Shown here: one piece after another, positions 37,001 to 52,000 of the stretch
Layout of the letters: each line of letters starts with the position of its first letter
Numbering within the stretch: the stretch's first letter is position 1
DNA from: Colius striatus
Taxonomy: Eukaryota; Chordata; Aves; Coliiformes; Coliidae
Direction of reading: 5' to 3'
Length of the DNA: 64,000 bases
Assembly (NCBI RefSeq): GCF_028858725.1
Contig: NC_084773.1
Span: 4,392,350-4,456,349, forward strand
Translations under genes and position numbers: made by a program
Notes under the pieces: generated by a model
Database searches by the model: none
What the model was told of the DNA's origin: nothing
Seen by the model: only the letters and a program-made list of their open reading frames with translations

Positions 37001-40000
37001 GTATTGGAGAAATGCTGATGATCTCTGGGGCTTGTTTTTCCCTTCTTGTGTATCAGACACTCCTTCCTAAGCCTGAACCCTTTCCAGTCCCAGGGCTTGG
37101 TCCTATAGTGTTTATTAGGATACATCTCAGTCTGTTCTGAGCTGTGCATGGTGCTGTAGGCTTTGCAGATCAAAGGGGCATTCAGTTCTCAGGGCAGCTC
37201 CCCAGGATAGAGGCTACTGTGAACCATTTCCCTGACTTGTGCTGTGTCATGGGGTCTCACTAAGTGCTGCTCTTCCTGAAATCAGGCAGGATTTAAGCCT
37301 AGGGGTTTCTATTCAGGTGTTGTCACTTGTTTCCCACATAGAGTGCATCCTGCATTTAGCAATGCAGTGACTTTGCACAGCTTGTTTGGTGTTCCCTGCA
37401 TCACCATTTCTCAGGATAAAGTCTCTGCTCTGTTTTCTCATGAGCAGTTTTGCTGTTATGCACTGATGATCTGTTCTTATCTTCCCTTGGACGTTGCCTT
37501 GTCCCACTTCTGTAGCTTTTTTGTGCTGGACAAAGACAGGTTTCCCTGAACATGCAGCAGCAGCAGGGTCTCTGCATGTGTCCCAGCATCTAAACAGGGA
37601 GTGGAGATGTGGTAGTTCCTATGAACACTTGTGGCAGAGCTGCAGTGGCTGCTCCTGACGCATGAGCTTTTTGCTCATCCTGTCCTTCACTCCCAGAGCA
37701 GGGCTGCAAGGCCCAGTGCTGTGCTGCAGCAGCTCCCCAGCTGCATTAGCATAGCCCATGCTTGCCAGAAAATGAATCTTCCATCCTGGACTGGTGTGGG
37801 AAGGCTGAGGGGTGTTACTGGTGTGCACTGCAGGGGTTGCCAGCCCTGTCTCAGGGGGATCTGTAGGCAGATTAAGCACAGGTGCCCACCTCCCATCAGG
37901 AGCGTGGTGTCACCTTTCCTGATGAATCAGCAGTATCTGGGAGTGTAGGTTACAGCCTGCCTGGCCTGTACTCCTCTGGTCTGTGTGGCCTGTGGGCAGA
38001 GCAGAGCTGTAGCTGTAACTGCTGGAGGTGTGCCCCAGGAGCCCAGCAAGCTGGCTCTGGAGAGGAATGCAGCTGCATAGAGGAGCTTGTCCTTCCCTTC
38101 AGGGCTCCATCTCACAGTCATCCCTGCTGATCTGTGCAGGAGACATCCACAGAGCAGGCTCCTGCGTCCCCAGGGCTTGTGTGCAGGGAAGGGACACATC
38201 TGTGGGAGTGTTGCAGGCACGGCTGATGCTGATGGAGAGAAAGAGACTGGTTCTGTCTAGAGGTGAAGTCCTGCTCTGTGCTGAGGTGTCAGAGCAAGGG
38301 AGAGGCTGCATCTTCCTCAGGGGAGTTAGTCACTAGTTTATTCTGAGCTGAGAGATTCAAGGTTAGACAAAAAGGAGCACTCTGAGTTTTAAAGTAGATA
38401 ATCCCGCCTTCAAAATATCCCAGTGGGAAGACTGTTTCAGTTTATTGTAATACAACACTGTATTTATCCATCACAGTGTGGGTAATCACATCTCTGTATC
38501 CTCCTGGTGTAAGCTTGCTTCTAGCTTTACAGTACTTGAAATGACATTTTGAGGTTATGGAGCCTCCCTCAGACCAAACACAGCTTTCTTTACCTTCACA
38601 TTGTCTACTGCACCGTTGCTTTTTACCCTGAAAGCAACAGGAGCTGAGATGTGTGTCAGTGTTGAGACAAAGATGCCTTTTAGTCAGTTCAGTCAATTTA
38701 CACTGGTTCAGTATAATTTACAGAACAAACCCAGTACACCTCCCGAAGATGGCAGCAACACACCCTAGAAAAGCCACTAAGCAAATGAAATCACTTACCT
38801 GTGCCTCTGGTTTTAGTTTCTTAGGTTAGACATGTCACCCTCTCCATCTGTTGTTATGCAAGTTGCTCCTGCTTATGATATTTCTTGGCCTTGCAGGATG
38901 TGAAATAATATTTCTTCCTTCTGGGGCTTTGTTGGTGGTGATTTTTATAGCTTAAAGTTATGTAGATGCCCTTAAGTTTCCTGGGTTTAATTTAGGATCC
39001 CTTGAGGTTTGCTTAGGGAAGCAAGGGACAGAAAGTCTGCTTGATAGGCTGTGGCTGCCTATTGCAAAGATCTGAGTTGGTGTGAGCTTTCAACCTGTTC
39101 CCATTGAATTCCCACAAAGCACCAGCTTTCTTTCCAGCAGGGTTATGCTGGGTCTGCCAGTGCCTGTCTTCCTGCAGCCACTGTGCCTGGAATAAAAGCC
39201 AGCATGTCTTTTTTGCCATCAGGCCTGTGTGGTCCCACGTGCCCTAGCAAGGAGTCATTCTTGGAGGGTTTCAGGGCTCAGTCAGATAAAGCCACAGCTG
39301 ATCTGATGTCACACTGGGGTTGTCATGCTCTGAGCTTGGGGTTGCTGTAGAGATCAGTTGTCCCTTCCCCTTGATGCTTCTGTGGCTCTATGAAAAGGCC
39401 GAATGGTGCAGATCTGGTTAATGAACATAGAGCAGTGTTCTGAGGCCCATCTCAGACAGGGAGATGTTTCTGAGCTCCAAGCCTGCTGCTGGTTGTTGTG
39501 TTTGTCCAAAGAGACCTGGACAAAAGTGAAATGGGGTTGTTGTGTTCTCTCTGGACAGGAGAAGATGCAGGATATCTATTGGCTGCTGCGTGTCTGCATC
39601 CGCACCATCGAGCACGGCGACAGGACGGGCTCGCTCTTCGCTTTCATGCCAGAGTTCTACCTCAGCGTGGCTATGAACAGCTACAGTGCACTCAAAAACT
39701 ACTTCAGCCCTGTAAATAGCATGGAGGAACTTCCAGGTAAGGACACAGGAAGGCCTGGCCAGTTCTGGCCTCATAAAGTCTAAAGCAAGTCCCATCCTTA
39801 CGGGGAAGCACCGGTAGCATCATCCCGCCTGTGTCTGCTCCTGGTAGCAATGTAGTGTCCAGTGACAGGACAAGGGGTGATGGACAAAAGCTGGAACACA
39901 AAAAGTTCCACTTAAACTCAAGGAAAAACTCCTTTCCTGTTGAGGTGAGGGAGCCCTGGCCCAGGCTGCCCAGGGAGGGTGTTGGAAGCTCCTTCTCTGG

Positions 40001-43000
40001 AGACATTCCAAACCCACCTGGACTCGTTCCTGTGTGACCTGATCTAGGTAGGACCTGCTTTAGCAGGGGATGGGACTGGATGATCTCTAAAGGTCCTTTC
40101 CAACCCCCACCATGCTGTGATACTGTGATTCTGTGATGTCCTACATCAGTGTGTTGACTGGGTGCTCTGGGGCAGGGGCTGAGTGCTGTTCCTTGAGCAG
40201 GTACCCACTGGTGAGCCATGGCCATTGCTGTGCCTGGACAGGGACCCCATGCCTTGCCCAAAGCAGTAGCAAGTCACAGGAGCAGCTGTGGTGAGAATCA
40301 CTGGCAGATGTGGGTTTTGTTTCCAAGAAGGTACCAGGGATGGGCTGGGATGCTGGAAGATGTGATTGCCCCAGCAATGCATGCCGCTGCCTGCTGCTTT
40401 CTGGGTGGAAGGAGATGTGCCAGGAGGGCAGGAACAGGGTCTGCTTTCAAATCTCCCTGGGATTTGGATACATTCCTGTGGAGATGACCAGCCACTTGAT
40501 GGCAAGAATCTGTATTTAGGTGGATTGCCTCTGTACATGTTCTGTGCTTTTCCTGGCTAAGTGATCCCACTGAGCTCTTAGCAAACAGTTCTGTGCTTTC
40601 CAGAACCTGCAAATGTAAGAAGAGCTTCTGTTCCCACCAACAAGACATAGCTAAAGTGTTCACATCCATTAAGTGTGGGCTGTTCAGAAGTAGCAGAACT
40701 GAAGGATAACAGATCTCTTCAGGGCCTGCAGGCTGGACATGGCTTTTGTGCATAGATGTAGGGTGCTGCTTGTGATAGTCATGGAATCCTTGCAGTTGGA
40801 AAAGACCTTTAAGATCATTGAGTCCAACCAGTCATGATAGGAGGGAGAATGATGCTCAGCCTCCTCTGTACTAGGCATCTCTCTCTTGTCATCCAGCTCA
40901 ATGGCAGGATGTCTTTCTCTGAGTAGCTATTTCAGACTCTGTAGACTGAAGTGAGAGGTTGTTGGACACAAATGTGTTTTCACAGCTGGCTGCTTTGACA
41001 ACTAGACACACCACAAAGCTGCAGTTAGCTGTGGCAGCAGTTAATTCCATGCCCACAGGAATGCTGGGGCCACAGGGCTGCCCATTAGGCTGTTGGTGTG
41101 ACCTCTGCTCCTTCCTTCTCTTTGCAGGCTACGAAGAGACCCTGATGCGCCTCGCTGCCATCCTGGCCAAGCATTTTGCTGACTCAAGGATTGTTGGCAC
41201 AGGTAAAGCTGCACTTCCCTGCTTTGGGGTGGTAACAGGGGTAAAGCTGCACTTCCCTGCTTTGGAGTGGTAACAGGAGTAAAAGCTGCCCTCCTCTGCT
41301 TTGGGATAGTAACAGGAGTAAAAGCTGCCCTCCTCTGCTGTGGGTTGTTGATTTTGCAGCTCTGGCCAGATCCACTGCCAGTGGCTCACCAGACATCTGA
41401 TGGGATGTGTCTTCTGAATCTGTTGAGTGCTTTGTGTCTGCACATGCAAAGAGAGGCCAGGCACTGCCCTTGTCTGGTGTTCCCTGCTTGTTGCAGGGTT
41501 GGATGCATCACCTGGGATACCCTTCTGAGAGCGGGACTCATGTCCCAGCTACTTGCATGTCCAATCTGGGCTTATTCCTTAGCTGCATGAGTGTAAGCAC
41601 ACTCTCTACACCAGCTGGGACAGTAAGAGTCAGTCCCTGCAGCCTCTGGTGCTCTGGGCTCCCTGGTGTGCTGTGTCGTCGTGTGCCCAGCCTGGTCCCT
41701 TCTCGTTCCTCCTCAGACATCCGGGACTCCCTGATGCAGGCCTTGGCCAGCTACGTCTGCTACCCGCACTCGCTGCGTGCTGTGGAGAGGATCCCAGAGG
41801 AGCAGTAAGTGTTCCCTGCCTGTTCCCAGGGGGCTGGGGCAGGGCTGGAGTGGTGGCAGGGCTGGGTGGGGGAGCAGGTGGGCTTCAAAGCACCGCCAAG
41901 GGGCTGGGAGCTGCCGCAGGGGACTGGAGTTGATTTGGGAGCCTTCAGTCACCCTTATACCAGTGGCTTTGCCCTGCCCTAGCTCCATGGGTCCTACTTT
42001 ACTGTGTGTTGCCCCCAGACCCTTTGGGCTGAGCTCTGTCCCTGTCTGACAGGCGAATCTCCATGATGAAGAACCTCCTGGCTCCCTATGAGCAGCGGCC
42101 CTGGGCACAGACCAACTGGATCCTCGTCAGGCTGTGGCGGGTGAGTGTCCTCCCTCCCTGCCCCTCAGTGTCTGGGGCTACCTGCACACTGAGCATTTCA
42201 CTTCTCAGTAGAAGGAAGCTCCAACTGTCTTCAGCCTCTAAGATCTTTTCTTTTGTCTTTTCCCAGGGCTGTGGCTTTGGGTACAGATACACACGGCTCC
42301 CACACCTGCTGAAAACCAAGCCTGAGGATGCCAGCCTGCCCAGCCTGCAGAGTGAGTGGGGCAGGGCACAGGCATGGGTGCTGAGGGAGGGCCAGCCTCT
42401 TCCCTAGCAGCTGTCCTTACTATGGGCCAGGCCAGCTGCTGAGGTGGCTGCTGAAGAAGGGGAATCCTGACTAAACACCCAGGCCTGATCTTTGCACCCC
42501 CAGCCTCTCTGCACTGGCTAGGGACCCTTGTGTGCTGGCTGATTGATTAGATCAATCACAGGGAGGGGTTCTTGCCCTTCAAGGGAGAGGAGAGAGGCCC
42601 AGGACTGCATCCTTAGCAGAGCTTTATCCCATAATGTAAGCCTGGGAGAAGACTCTCTGATGGCCACAGAGTTGATGAGTGTGCCAAGCAGCAGGTACTG
42701 TGTGAGAGGGAGCAGGTGCCCAGGGAGGCAGGGCTCTGGACAAGGTGGCAAGCAGGGAGTGTTTCTATGAGGCATCTCTCAGAGCCTGTCCTGCCTTTGG
42801 CAATGCAGTTTGATTCTTGGCACTGCCACCAAACTGCAGGATTCTTTGACTCTGCTGTGGCTGAGAAAGATGTGGGGAGGAGAAGGTGCCTTTCCTGAGC
42901 TGAACACATCCCCAGCTTCACCCTTGCAGGGTCTGGGTCTGTCTGGATACATTCCTGACCCTCCCTCTGCTGTGGAAAAGATTTTGTGGCAGCCCTTGCT

Positions 43001-46000
43001 CCTGGAGAGCCGCTCAGGGATGGGGAACAGAAGGTGCTGCAGCCTGATGCGGGCAGGCAGCGTGTGAGGTTGTGCACTGAGCCCTGGCCAGTGGGGAAAG
43101 CTGCCTGTCTCTGTTTTAACAGCATTCTTGTTCTCTTTCTCTCTCTGTGGGTGCCCAGGAGATCTCTCTGTTGCTAGTTTCCAGAGTAAGTTTGTTATGT
43201 GACCCTCTCATGTCTGGTGAAGTAGCTTTTAGAGAGCTCCCTCCTCCTCCTTTCCTGTCTAGAGACACCCTGCTCTGGGGGCAGAGGGCTTCACCCAGTG
43301 GTCATTTGTCTCAGTCAGGTGCCTGGGAGATGCCAGGCAGGCTGGTGCCCATGTGACAGTCTCTGAGGCTGCACCATGCATCCCCCCTTACACCTATTTT
43401 CTCAGGGCTACCTCTGGGGTCAGAGCCCTGCCACGGGCTGTGCCAGCCTTGGCTTCCTCTCATCCTTGGAGGACAAAGGGCAAGCCCTGGTACACATGTG
43501 GGAGAGACCTCATGACTATCCACTCAGCCTCCTCCTACCTCACAAGCAAGCCCCTGAATGGCTGCCACCAGTCCCTGAGCTACACCCATCCCAGGGAGCT
43601 GTGGGGCAGGAGCATTGTTGCTCAGCTTTTGGTGCCTGTCTCCATCCACTCTGGGTGGCTCCACACAGTCTGAGCCCGGAGTGGGCCGGGCTGGCTACTG
43701 GGGACTTGCTCTTGGGAATGCTATTTTAAGGTGCAACCTAATCAATAATGAATGCTGATTTAATTGGAGAGGGACAGGGGACAGAGGTGTCCTTGAGATG
43801 CTGCCCAGGGAGAGAAAAGGAGGCAATGCCCCTCACCTTTCCCCCATTGGTCTTCACCTTGTTGCAATTTGAGCGTTGCCAGAGACAATGGGAAAACTGC
43901 TGAGCTGAAGGAAATCCCTGTTTGTCTGGGGCTGCTTTTTCAGGCCAGGCTGAAGGGAGCTTGGGAAGCCCCTCTTCTCTGGTGCTGCAGCCTTGTCCTG
44001 CTTTGGAGATGCTCCTTGGAGGACCCTGTCAAGGTGGGGAGGGTGTGCTGGTGCAGCCTTGCACCGTGGCCTGTGCTCACGGATAATGGGCATGGAGGTG
44101 GCTGCTGGGCTGGCCCAAGGACAGGGAGAGGCTCAGAACGGCCCTGTGTGTTCCTGCTGGCTCCCTGAGTTGTTCCTTAGCCCTGCAGGCAGAGCTCTGG
44201 CCCTGGTTTGGCTGCTGGGAGCAGGCAGGGGTTGTGCTCAGAGGCGGGGGTGGATCTGGAGGAGCTTGTTTTGCTTGCATGGTGCTGGTAAGAGCGGCCA
44301 GCCTTGCCACGGCACGCACACGGTGAGCAGCAGCCCCGGCCCTGGGCCAGGCCCAGCCTGCCCTGCTTTCACTGACATGCAGGGTGGCTTCAGGTTGCAG
44401 CACAGGGCACCTTTGCCCCAGGCCTTGGGGTGGAGAGGAGGTGGATGGGACGGTGAGATCATCTATCAGAGCTGTTGTGCAGCGTGGGCCAGAGAATTCA
44501 GCCACAGCCCCTTCCCAGGTCCTGGAAGTTTAGCCTAAGCTAAAGAGGCCTTTCAGGAGAAATCCTGCTTGATCTGACAATACCTAGAGCATCAGCTGAT
44601 GGCAATTGAAGTGTCCAAGCCATTTGGATAGTAGTTCCCCACCCTTAGAAAGAAATCCTATCAGTTTTTCCTGCTGGGAAGATACCTGACCTCATCTGTC
44701 ATCCACTGCTGCTGCTCTGCCTGTCTCTGCTGGGTTAAACTCCGTGCACTACACTTGATTCTTCAAAAGTGTCTGTATATCAGGGACCTTTTCACTGGTC
44801 AAAAGCAAGTGTAGCCTCTGTGTCTTACTCAGGAAGGGGTTTTGCTTTTCTGTGAGCTTCAGTGTTCACCCTTCCCACATATCCAGCTGCCCCAGAGGTG
44901 CCAGTCAGGGAGCCAGTGTTTGCATTAACCAGCTTGGAGGCATGTGGGAGTCCCAGGCGTGTGCTGGGGTGTCCTGATGCCTTGCACTCAACCACACTGA
45001 TATCTCATCCCCTGAATGTCACTTGCTTTCCTTCAGCCTCACCCTGCAACGTTCACTTTGGTCCTCCCCAAATGTACCTTTGCACTGTCACAGCTCACTG
45101 GTGGCTTGGACCTCTGCATGCCCAGCTTACCCTTCTCACTGCTGTGTCAGCAGTCCAACAGCCACTGAGCTGCAACAGTTTCACATCTACTTTCCAAAAC
45201 TCCTACTAGTGTTGGGTGGAACAATCTTTCTGCTGAATGTGGTCCATGTGGGGCTTTCCTCCTCTGTGCTCCCAGCCCTGCTGGAAATGCTGCAGTGTGC
45301 AGAGCCCCCCTTGGGCTGCTGACCAAGACTTCTCACAAACAGCCCTGTTATAAATCTTCCTGGGTCATTAGCAAACTCTTAAAGTACATCATTATCTTCC
45401 TGTGATGAAAGTACATGACCCTACTTCTTTCCAATTGCCTAGTAGGAGCACTTATTGAAGGCTTCCACTTTGCTTGATTGCTTTCTAACTCTATCTGTGG
45501 GCCCCTGCTCCTGTTAGATTTTCTCCCATGACTACTTTTTCTGTTACTAATTCTGCTGGGATTCTTTCTCCTGGCTGAAGCAGCTTTGCATGTGGTGTCA
45601 TTCCTGGTGGATGTTTCTTTTCTGTGTCTTTATTCACTGTGTCCCCTCACACCTAGGTGATTGGCTTTTCTTCCTCTGCCTGTTTTGCTCATGTTTTTGT
45701 GGGGAAGTTTGTGTTGTGGAAACATCAGATATATCTGTAATCACTCAGGGCCATGCTCTATTGCCCACATTAAATGTATTGAGGTCATCATTTCTGGCCT
45801 TGGAAAACCACTGCTTTCTGTTCCAGTGTCTGATCTTTATCTGTCATAATGATGGCTAAGCCGAGACTGAGTGGCTTTTCTATTAGGGAGTTAGAAGCTT
45901 TAGAAACACTTGCCAGGGTTAAGAAGGTAACCACATCAGTGAGGATCCACAGAGTCTTTGTGAAAGGCTGTGCCTGTCTGAACTGGCACAGGTAAGGGCT

Positions 46001-49000
46001 GTGCTGTCACCCAGGAGGGCAGTGGTGTGACCAAGATGTGAAGGAAGTGGGTGGAAATGTCTGAGCAAAGCAGAACACCTTGCAAGTGAAGGTGAACACA
46101 GCACCAGGGTTAGGTTTCTGGTTACCTCTAATGATTGCCTTATGGAGAACCTCACCTGGGAGCTCATACAGGGGATGAAGCTGCTTCTGCTGTGTTCCAA
46201 GGCTGATTGCTTGTGTTGCTTCCAAAGCCTGGCAGTGACCTCAGTGTCTTTAGATTCAGAATCCTCTTGGGAGCACTGTTTCCTGGGGTTAGCTTCAAAC
46301 CCTAAAACAACCTACGTAACTAGGGAGAGGTTTGACCAGAGGCAGCACTTTCTCATGCTTTTATAGGCTGGCACAGTCTTTGCCAGCAGCAGGGAAAGCA
46401 TTTAAGAACCTAGAATTGGAGATCTGGAGCAAATTCACAGCACTTATTGGAAAACAGACCATTGAGGAAATAGTCATTGGCTCAAAGTCAGGGTAAAGCA
46501 AGTTATTACAAGCATGGGAACATCTTCAGAAAGCCAAGGCTGCCTTCAAATGAGGTAGTCTTTGGCTGGGCCATTCATTTTGAGATCAGTCCTGACCTGA
46601 AATGTTGATAGAAGAGGCTTTGGCGACAGACCAAGGGGACAGCCCATAAAGCTGATCCTGGCCTGGAACTGCTTCAGTCCTCGAAGGCTGGAGTGTCAGC
46701 ACTTTCCATGAAAAGCACTTTTTACATGTTGAAGGGAGGTTGGGGAAAACAGAACTCAAAAGCTTAACCCTGGGGTAAGGACCTTCCAGTTCTGAATGAC
46801 TGGGAGAGAAAACAGGTGGCATTCAGCACTGATGTAGAGTGGTGAATGCAAAGGGAAAATGAAGGTAGAAATTGGTGCTCTGTGAGCTGAGCGTAACCCT
46901 TAGAGACAAGATTGCATGATGGGCTACCTGGGACCTGTCTGTGCACCCTCCTGAGGAAAGAGCCTTGATGTTTCAGGTGTGACCTCTCCAGGGCCAAGCA
47001 AAGGGGTGGCATCTTCCCTTGATCAACTGAACACATCCTCCTACCATCACCCACCTCTTAGTTGTAGTGAGAGCCTTCACCTGTCCCTATTCAAGCTGGT
47101 ATCCTACAAAACCCCTTTATGGGATGGTGCTCAGGCTGTAGTTCCCCATCCAGGACTGATGTTTAGGGTCATCCTTCATCAGATGCAGAATTTTGTCCTT
47201 TTTTTGTATATGAGCAGGTTTTTCCCCCCAATCCTCACGTTGCTCAAGGTGCCTCTAGCACATCAAACACCCTTGTTTAGTGTCTAAAGCAAATGTGCTG
47301 CGCTCTGCCATCCATCACAGAGAGAGAAGACAACCAAGTGGGCTCCAGTGTTGACTGCTGGGCTTCTCCACTTGTGCCTTGCAACCAGCAAGTTCCTGAG
47401 ACTCTCAAACTGTAGTTCCTGCAACAGGGTTATCCTTGAACTCTCATCTTTTGGAAAATATCAACTTGATGCCCAGTCAAAGCAGCAGCAGCATTTATGA
47501 GGGAAGCAAAACAGAAACAAACCAAAGCACGTTATGTCTTTGTGCAAATCTGCCCTGCACTTGTGGTTTGGGTGTTGTGTGAGCTTCTGATCCCACCTCC
47601 CCAGAGAAAGTCTGGGAGAACCAGCCAGGCTCAGGGAGGAGTGGCAAAGGGGACAAAAACAGGACACTGGGACTGTTTCCATTTGAAAGACTAACATAAA
47701 GGTCTGAAATCGGGGCTAACTGGAGATCCATGTAACTTGAGAGCAGCATCTCACTGCCTCTGCCACTACAAGGGGGAGGTTGCAGAGAACTGAGTAGGAG
47801 CCAAGTTCAAATCCAAATCCCTCCAGCCACACACAGCTGAGCTGTGAAGTGTTGCTCCAGGATGTGTTCAATGCTAAAGGCTTACACAGTTTCAGGAAGC
47901 CCTGGGCAAGAAACACACTGAGGAGCACTAAATAAGTGAGAGGGATGTCTGGCTTGGGCTGTCCCTGAGCCACGTGTACCCCAGGGCTGGGAAAGAGCCT
48001 GCAGGTGGGAGTAGGACAAGAAAAGTGTTTCTTGTGATGAAGTCCCTCCCAGAGATGTACTTTTAGGCAGGATCAAAGCCAGGGTGCTGGTCTGCCCAGA
48101 GTGATTATGCACTGTGAGACATCAGTGTGTGTCCTCTCTGACAGCAGAAGCTCATTGAGTACTTACAGAACAATTTATTCTGTTCCCATTTGAGCTGGCA
48201 GCCTCCTGCCATCCCTCTCTGGCTTTGCTAATCCCAGCTATCAGTCTGTACTTATCCCTTGCTTCTCAATCCCCCTCCTGAGGGATGTGATGGAGGTCAC
48301 CCTGTGTTTCTGTTGCCCACTGGCCCTTCCAGCAGGCTGCCACCCCAAAGACCTGCAGTCACAGCACAGCCTGTTCCTCTGGGCACCACAGTGCTGGTGC
48401 TGCCAGAGCTTCCCCCTGCTCTTACTTACTAATAGCTTCAGGTAGAGGGAAAAGTAGTTAGATTGGGTGTTTTCCCTACATTTGGTAAGTCTGCTCAAGT
48501 TTCTTTCTCCAAGCCCTCAGTTTTAGCCTGTGGTTTGAACTCTGATGCTCTTCCCTCCTAGTGCTGAATGCTTTTGTGAGCCTCTTGCTCACAGTGGATC
48601 CTTCTGCTGGTGAGAAGCATCTGTCCCATTTGTGCTTCCTTCCTTTCTTTGCCTGTCCATAGGGGCCAGTGCCACATGCAGCCCTGTTTCCAAGGTGCTG
48701 GTTCTGACCCTGTCTGTGCTCTTGATAGTGGAAAACCCCAGAGGTGAGATGTCACTGCAGGGACATCTCTGTGCTCAGGCTGAACCTGGCCAGGGAGCAA
48801 GGGCAGCACTGCCTGAGCTTGCTGAAGACAGAGCCAGCCCCAGCTCCATGCAGAAGCCTCTCAAGAGTGGGATTTACTGGTTTCCTTCTTCCTCAGACAC
48901 AGGCAGACAGGCATGGCCACGTGAGGGCAGAGGTGCCTGTGCTGGCTCCAGGCAGCTGCTGCCACACTGGTATGAGGAGCAGCTACTGCTGACCTGCCCA

Positions 49001-52000
49001 CAGGCTTCTGCAGAGCTGAGCAGGAGGGCTGCTGAGCTGCAGGGCAGTGCTCCTGTGCACGTGGGCAGCAGCCAGCACACAGGGCTCTTCCCTGCTTAAT
49101 TCGGGCTGGCGTTGCAAAAACGAGCTCGGGGGTATGACAGGCGAGGCTGCTGCTCAGAATAGCCCCTGCTCCCTGGCTCCCAGTGCCCTGCCAGCTCTGC
49201 TTACTGTAAGTCACAAACCAACATTTACTGAGCCCAGGACCCAGCCTGCCCCTGCCCCACACCCCCAGGCCTGCTGAACTGTCCCTTTCTCCCTGCAGAG
49301 CCGTGTCCCTCCACCTTGCTGCAGCGGCACATGGCAGACCTGCTCCGCAGCGACCGCGACCTGGCCCCCAGCTTCCTCAACAGCGTCCTCAACCAGCTCA
49401 ACTGGGCTTTCTCCGAGTTCATTGGCATGATTCAGGAGGTGAGGGTGCTGCCCAGGGCTCCACAGGTGCCTGTGTCCTACCTGCATCAAGGTTCAAGACC
49501 CGGAGGCTGGGCGTGCAGTGGTTCCCTGCTGTGCACGGGAGCTGGGCTGGGGGTCGTGGCTCTGCTCTGGGGAAGGAGCACTGAGTGACTCTGGCTGTGT
49601 TGCTTGGCAGATCCAGCAGGCAGCAGAGCGCTTGGAGAGGAACTTTGTGGACAGCAGGCAGCTGAAGGTGTGTGCCACCTGCTTTGACCTGTCAGTCAGC
49701 TTGCTCAGGGTGCTGGAAATGACGGTCACGCTGGCGCCAGAGATCTTCCTCGACTGGAATCGCCCATCCTCAGAGCTGCTGCTCCGGAGGCTTGCGCAGG
49801 TACAGCACCCTCTGAAGGGCTGGGAGGGCCCCTCTGCCCTCTCTCTGCATGTGCTGTGCACTGGGAGCTCCTGCTGCCAGTGCTGAAGCAACTAAAGCTG
49901 CTGCAGCAGACCCAGCCGCTGCAGAACAAGGGGTGCTCCCTGAAATCCCTATGTCAGCTGCTCCCCTCTTTGGCACAGCTGATTTCCACCCCCACCTTCT
50001 TTCTAGAAGAAGGGAGGATGATGGCCACTTAAAATCTTCCATCAGATGAGCTGTGGCCTGTTTCTTGCACTCAGTAAATGCTGAACTTGCCTGTGACAAG
50101 CAGTGCTATGAAGTCTGGAAAGGAGGTGTGGTACATCTCAGCAAAGAGCTGTGGAGGCTGTAGCTGCCTTCACAGGGAACATGCCCCAGTGTTTAGGCCT
50201 GTGTCTTGGTCCTTTGTCCCTCAGTCCTAGAATATGGTACTATACATCTCCACTTCCCTGCTGGCATGACCAGGACAGCTTCATTCTAACCCATAGCACC
50301 CCTTAGGCACCAGTAAATGAGCTTCTGTTCTAAAGCACGGGTAAGCCTGGAGAGCCCTGAGGACAGGCTGCTCTTGTAGGAGTCAGCCTGTGGAGAGCAG
50401 TAATGTGTATCCTCACTATACCACAAAGGTTGGGTTGACCCAAGGGTTGAGGGCTCTGAGCAGATGAGTCAAAGCAAGACAGTGTGGTCTAGTTCAGCAA
50501 TCATGAGGGAAATGCTCAGTCTGGGATTTCTGTAGGGTCACTGTGTGAGGAGGAAACTGAGGGGCCCTTCACAGGTGGGTTAGGCAGAGCTGGGAGATGG
50601 GCAGTAGAGAGCAGAGCACTGCAGCATCCCCTTCGTGTCCTGGTGCTGCTGTAAAGCTGTGTCCCATGACTGAACATGCCCACAGAGGGATGCAGTGTTC
50701 TGCTCTTCATCCATGAGGGCAAAGGGAAGAGGGGTGCTGCATCTGAGAGCTGATGCTCAGCTTGCAGTGGTCATGTCAAGCCTGGAATGGTCCTTGCTCA
50801 TCCCACTGTGAGTTTGGATGTGAGCTAATGGGGACTAATTAAGTGTCTTTACAGCTGATTCCTTCTCTGCTGGTCACAGGCAGAAACCCTGCCCTGTGGT
50901 GCTGCTGTGTTTGGCAGAGCAGCTGATTGCTCTCTGTGCTCATCCTGTGCTTCAGGGCTGGTAGATCTGTCCTGCTGCCAGCTCCAGGCAGGGCAGGACC
51001 CTGCTGACATTGCTTTTGCCTACAGCTGCCAGCTTGCTCTTCACAGGCTGTGGCTGCCCTGGGGACTGCAGAGAGGGAGGCTGGACTCCTAGGGACTGAA
51101 GCTTCTGCTTGCCAAGAGCTTTTATCCACAGAAGCAGCTTGACTTCCATAAATGAGACTCAGATTTAGGTGGAGGAGGCTGAGATTCAGGTATCTTGGAC
51201 TCAGAATGACTCTTCCCTGGTTGGGTCTGGTACAACCATCATGGTGTGGTGCCACCTCCTCCCATGGCAGGACCAAGCTAGGTCAGTGCTGTGAGCCTCC
51301 CTCCCTGCAGCCACCAGCTCTCTGGCACCCAGCATGAACCATAAGGACATGCTGCCCCAATGCATGCTCTTTGGATACTGCTTATATGAAGGCCCATCTA
51401 GAAAACACAACCCCTCTCTGCTTTTCACCACACAGCTCTTGAACCAAGTGCTGAACCGTGTGACAGCTGAGAGGAACTTGTTTGACAGAGTGGTCAACCT
51501 CCGCCTGCCAGGTGAGTCTGTGCACTGACTCTGGCCCTCTGCAGGGAGGTGAGGGATGGCTCACACCAAGGGTTGATGCAGAGGTGTTTGGGATCAGACC
51601 TCAGGCCTGCCACATCCCTGCTGGGAATCCAGTTTGGTCCCACACCCTGCCATGGGAATGCTCTCCTCAGAAGACACATAAATCCTCCAGACAGATGTGA
51701 GCATTGGTGTTCTCCCTGGGCCCTGAGCCCCTGGCTGCCCAGCAGCTCTGCTTCCCTCCAGGATCCCTGTTCTCACAAGACAGCAGATACCTGGGTCTGG
51801 CTGTCTGTGGTGAAAGTGGCAGATGCACTGTGCCTGGCAGGAAGGTGTCCTGTTAGGCACTGATCTGACACAGGTGGGAGCTGTGTGAAAGGCTCAAAGC
51901 CCTGGACAATCACAGTTTAGGTAGCAGGCTTGGTTGCTGGGCTCTGCATCAAGTAAAGGGTGCACTGAACTGCTGGGGGAAGCTGCTCACAGCAATACCA

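Larger units (their letters stand above)
32853..42351 (+). other. RNF123 exons 21-31, central region
   Basis: Encodes about residues 585-1004, with conserved blocks [20 protein letters not shown], an acidic DDLDEDEES stretch, [124 protein letters not shown] and [19 protein letters not shown]. All phases match. Intron 26 (36901-39558) shows nothing recognisable. Confidence 0.93.

Noticed and set aside
42540-42558. 8-bp perfect inverted repeat (TGATTGAT ... ATCAATCA)
   Set aside because: Short palindromes of this size occur by chance; no associated feature.
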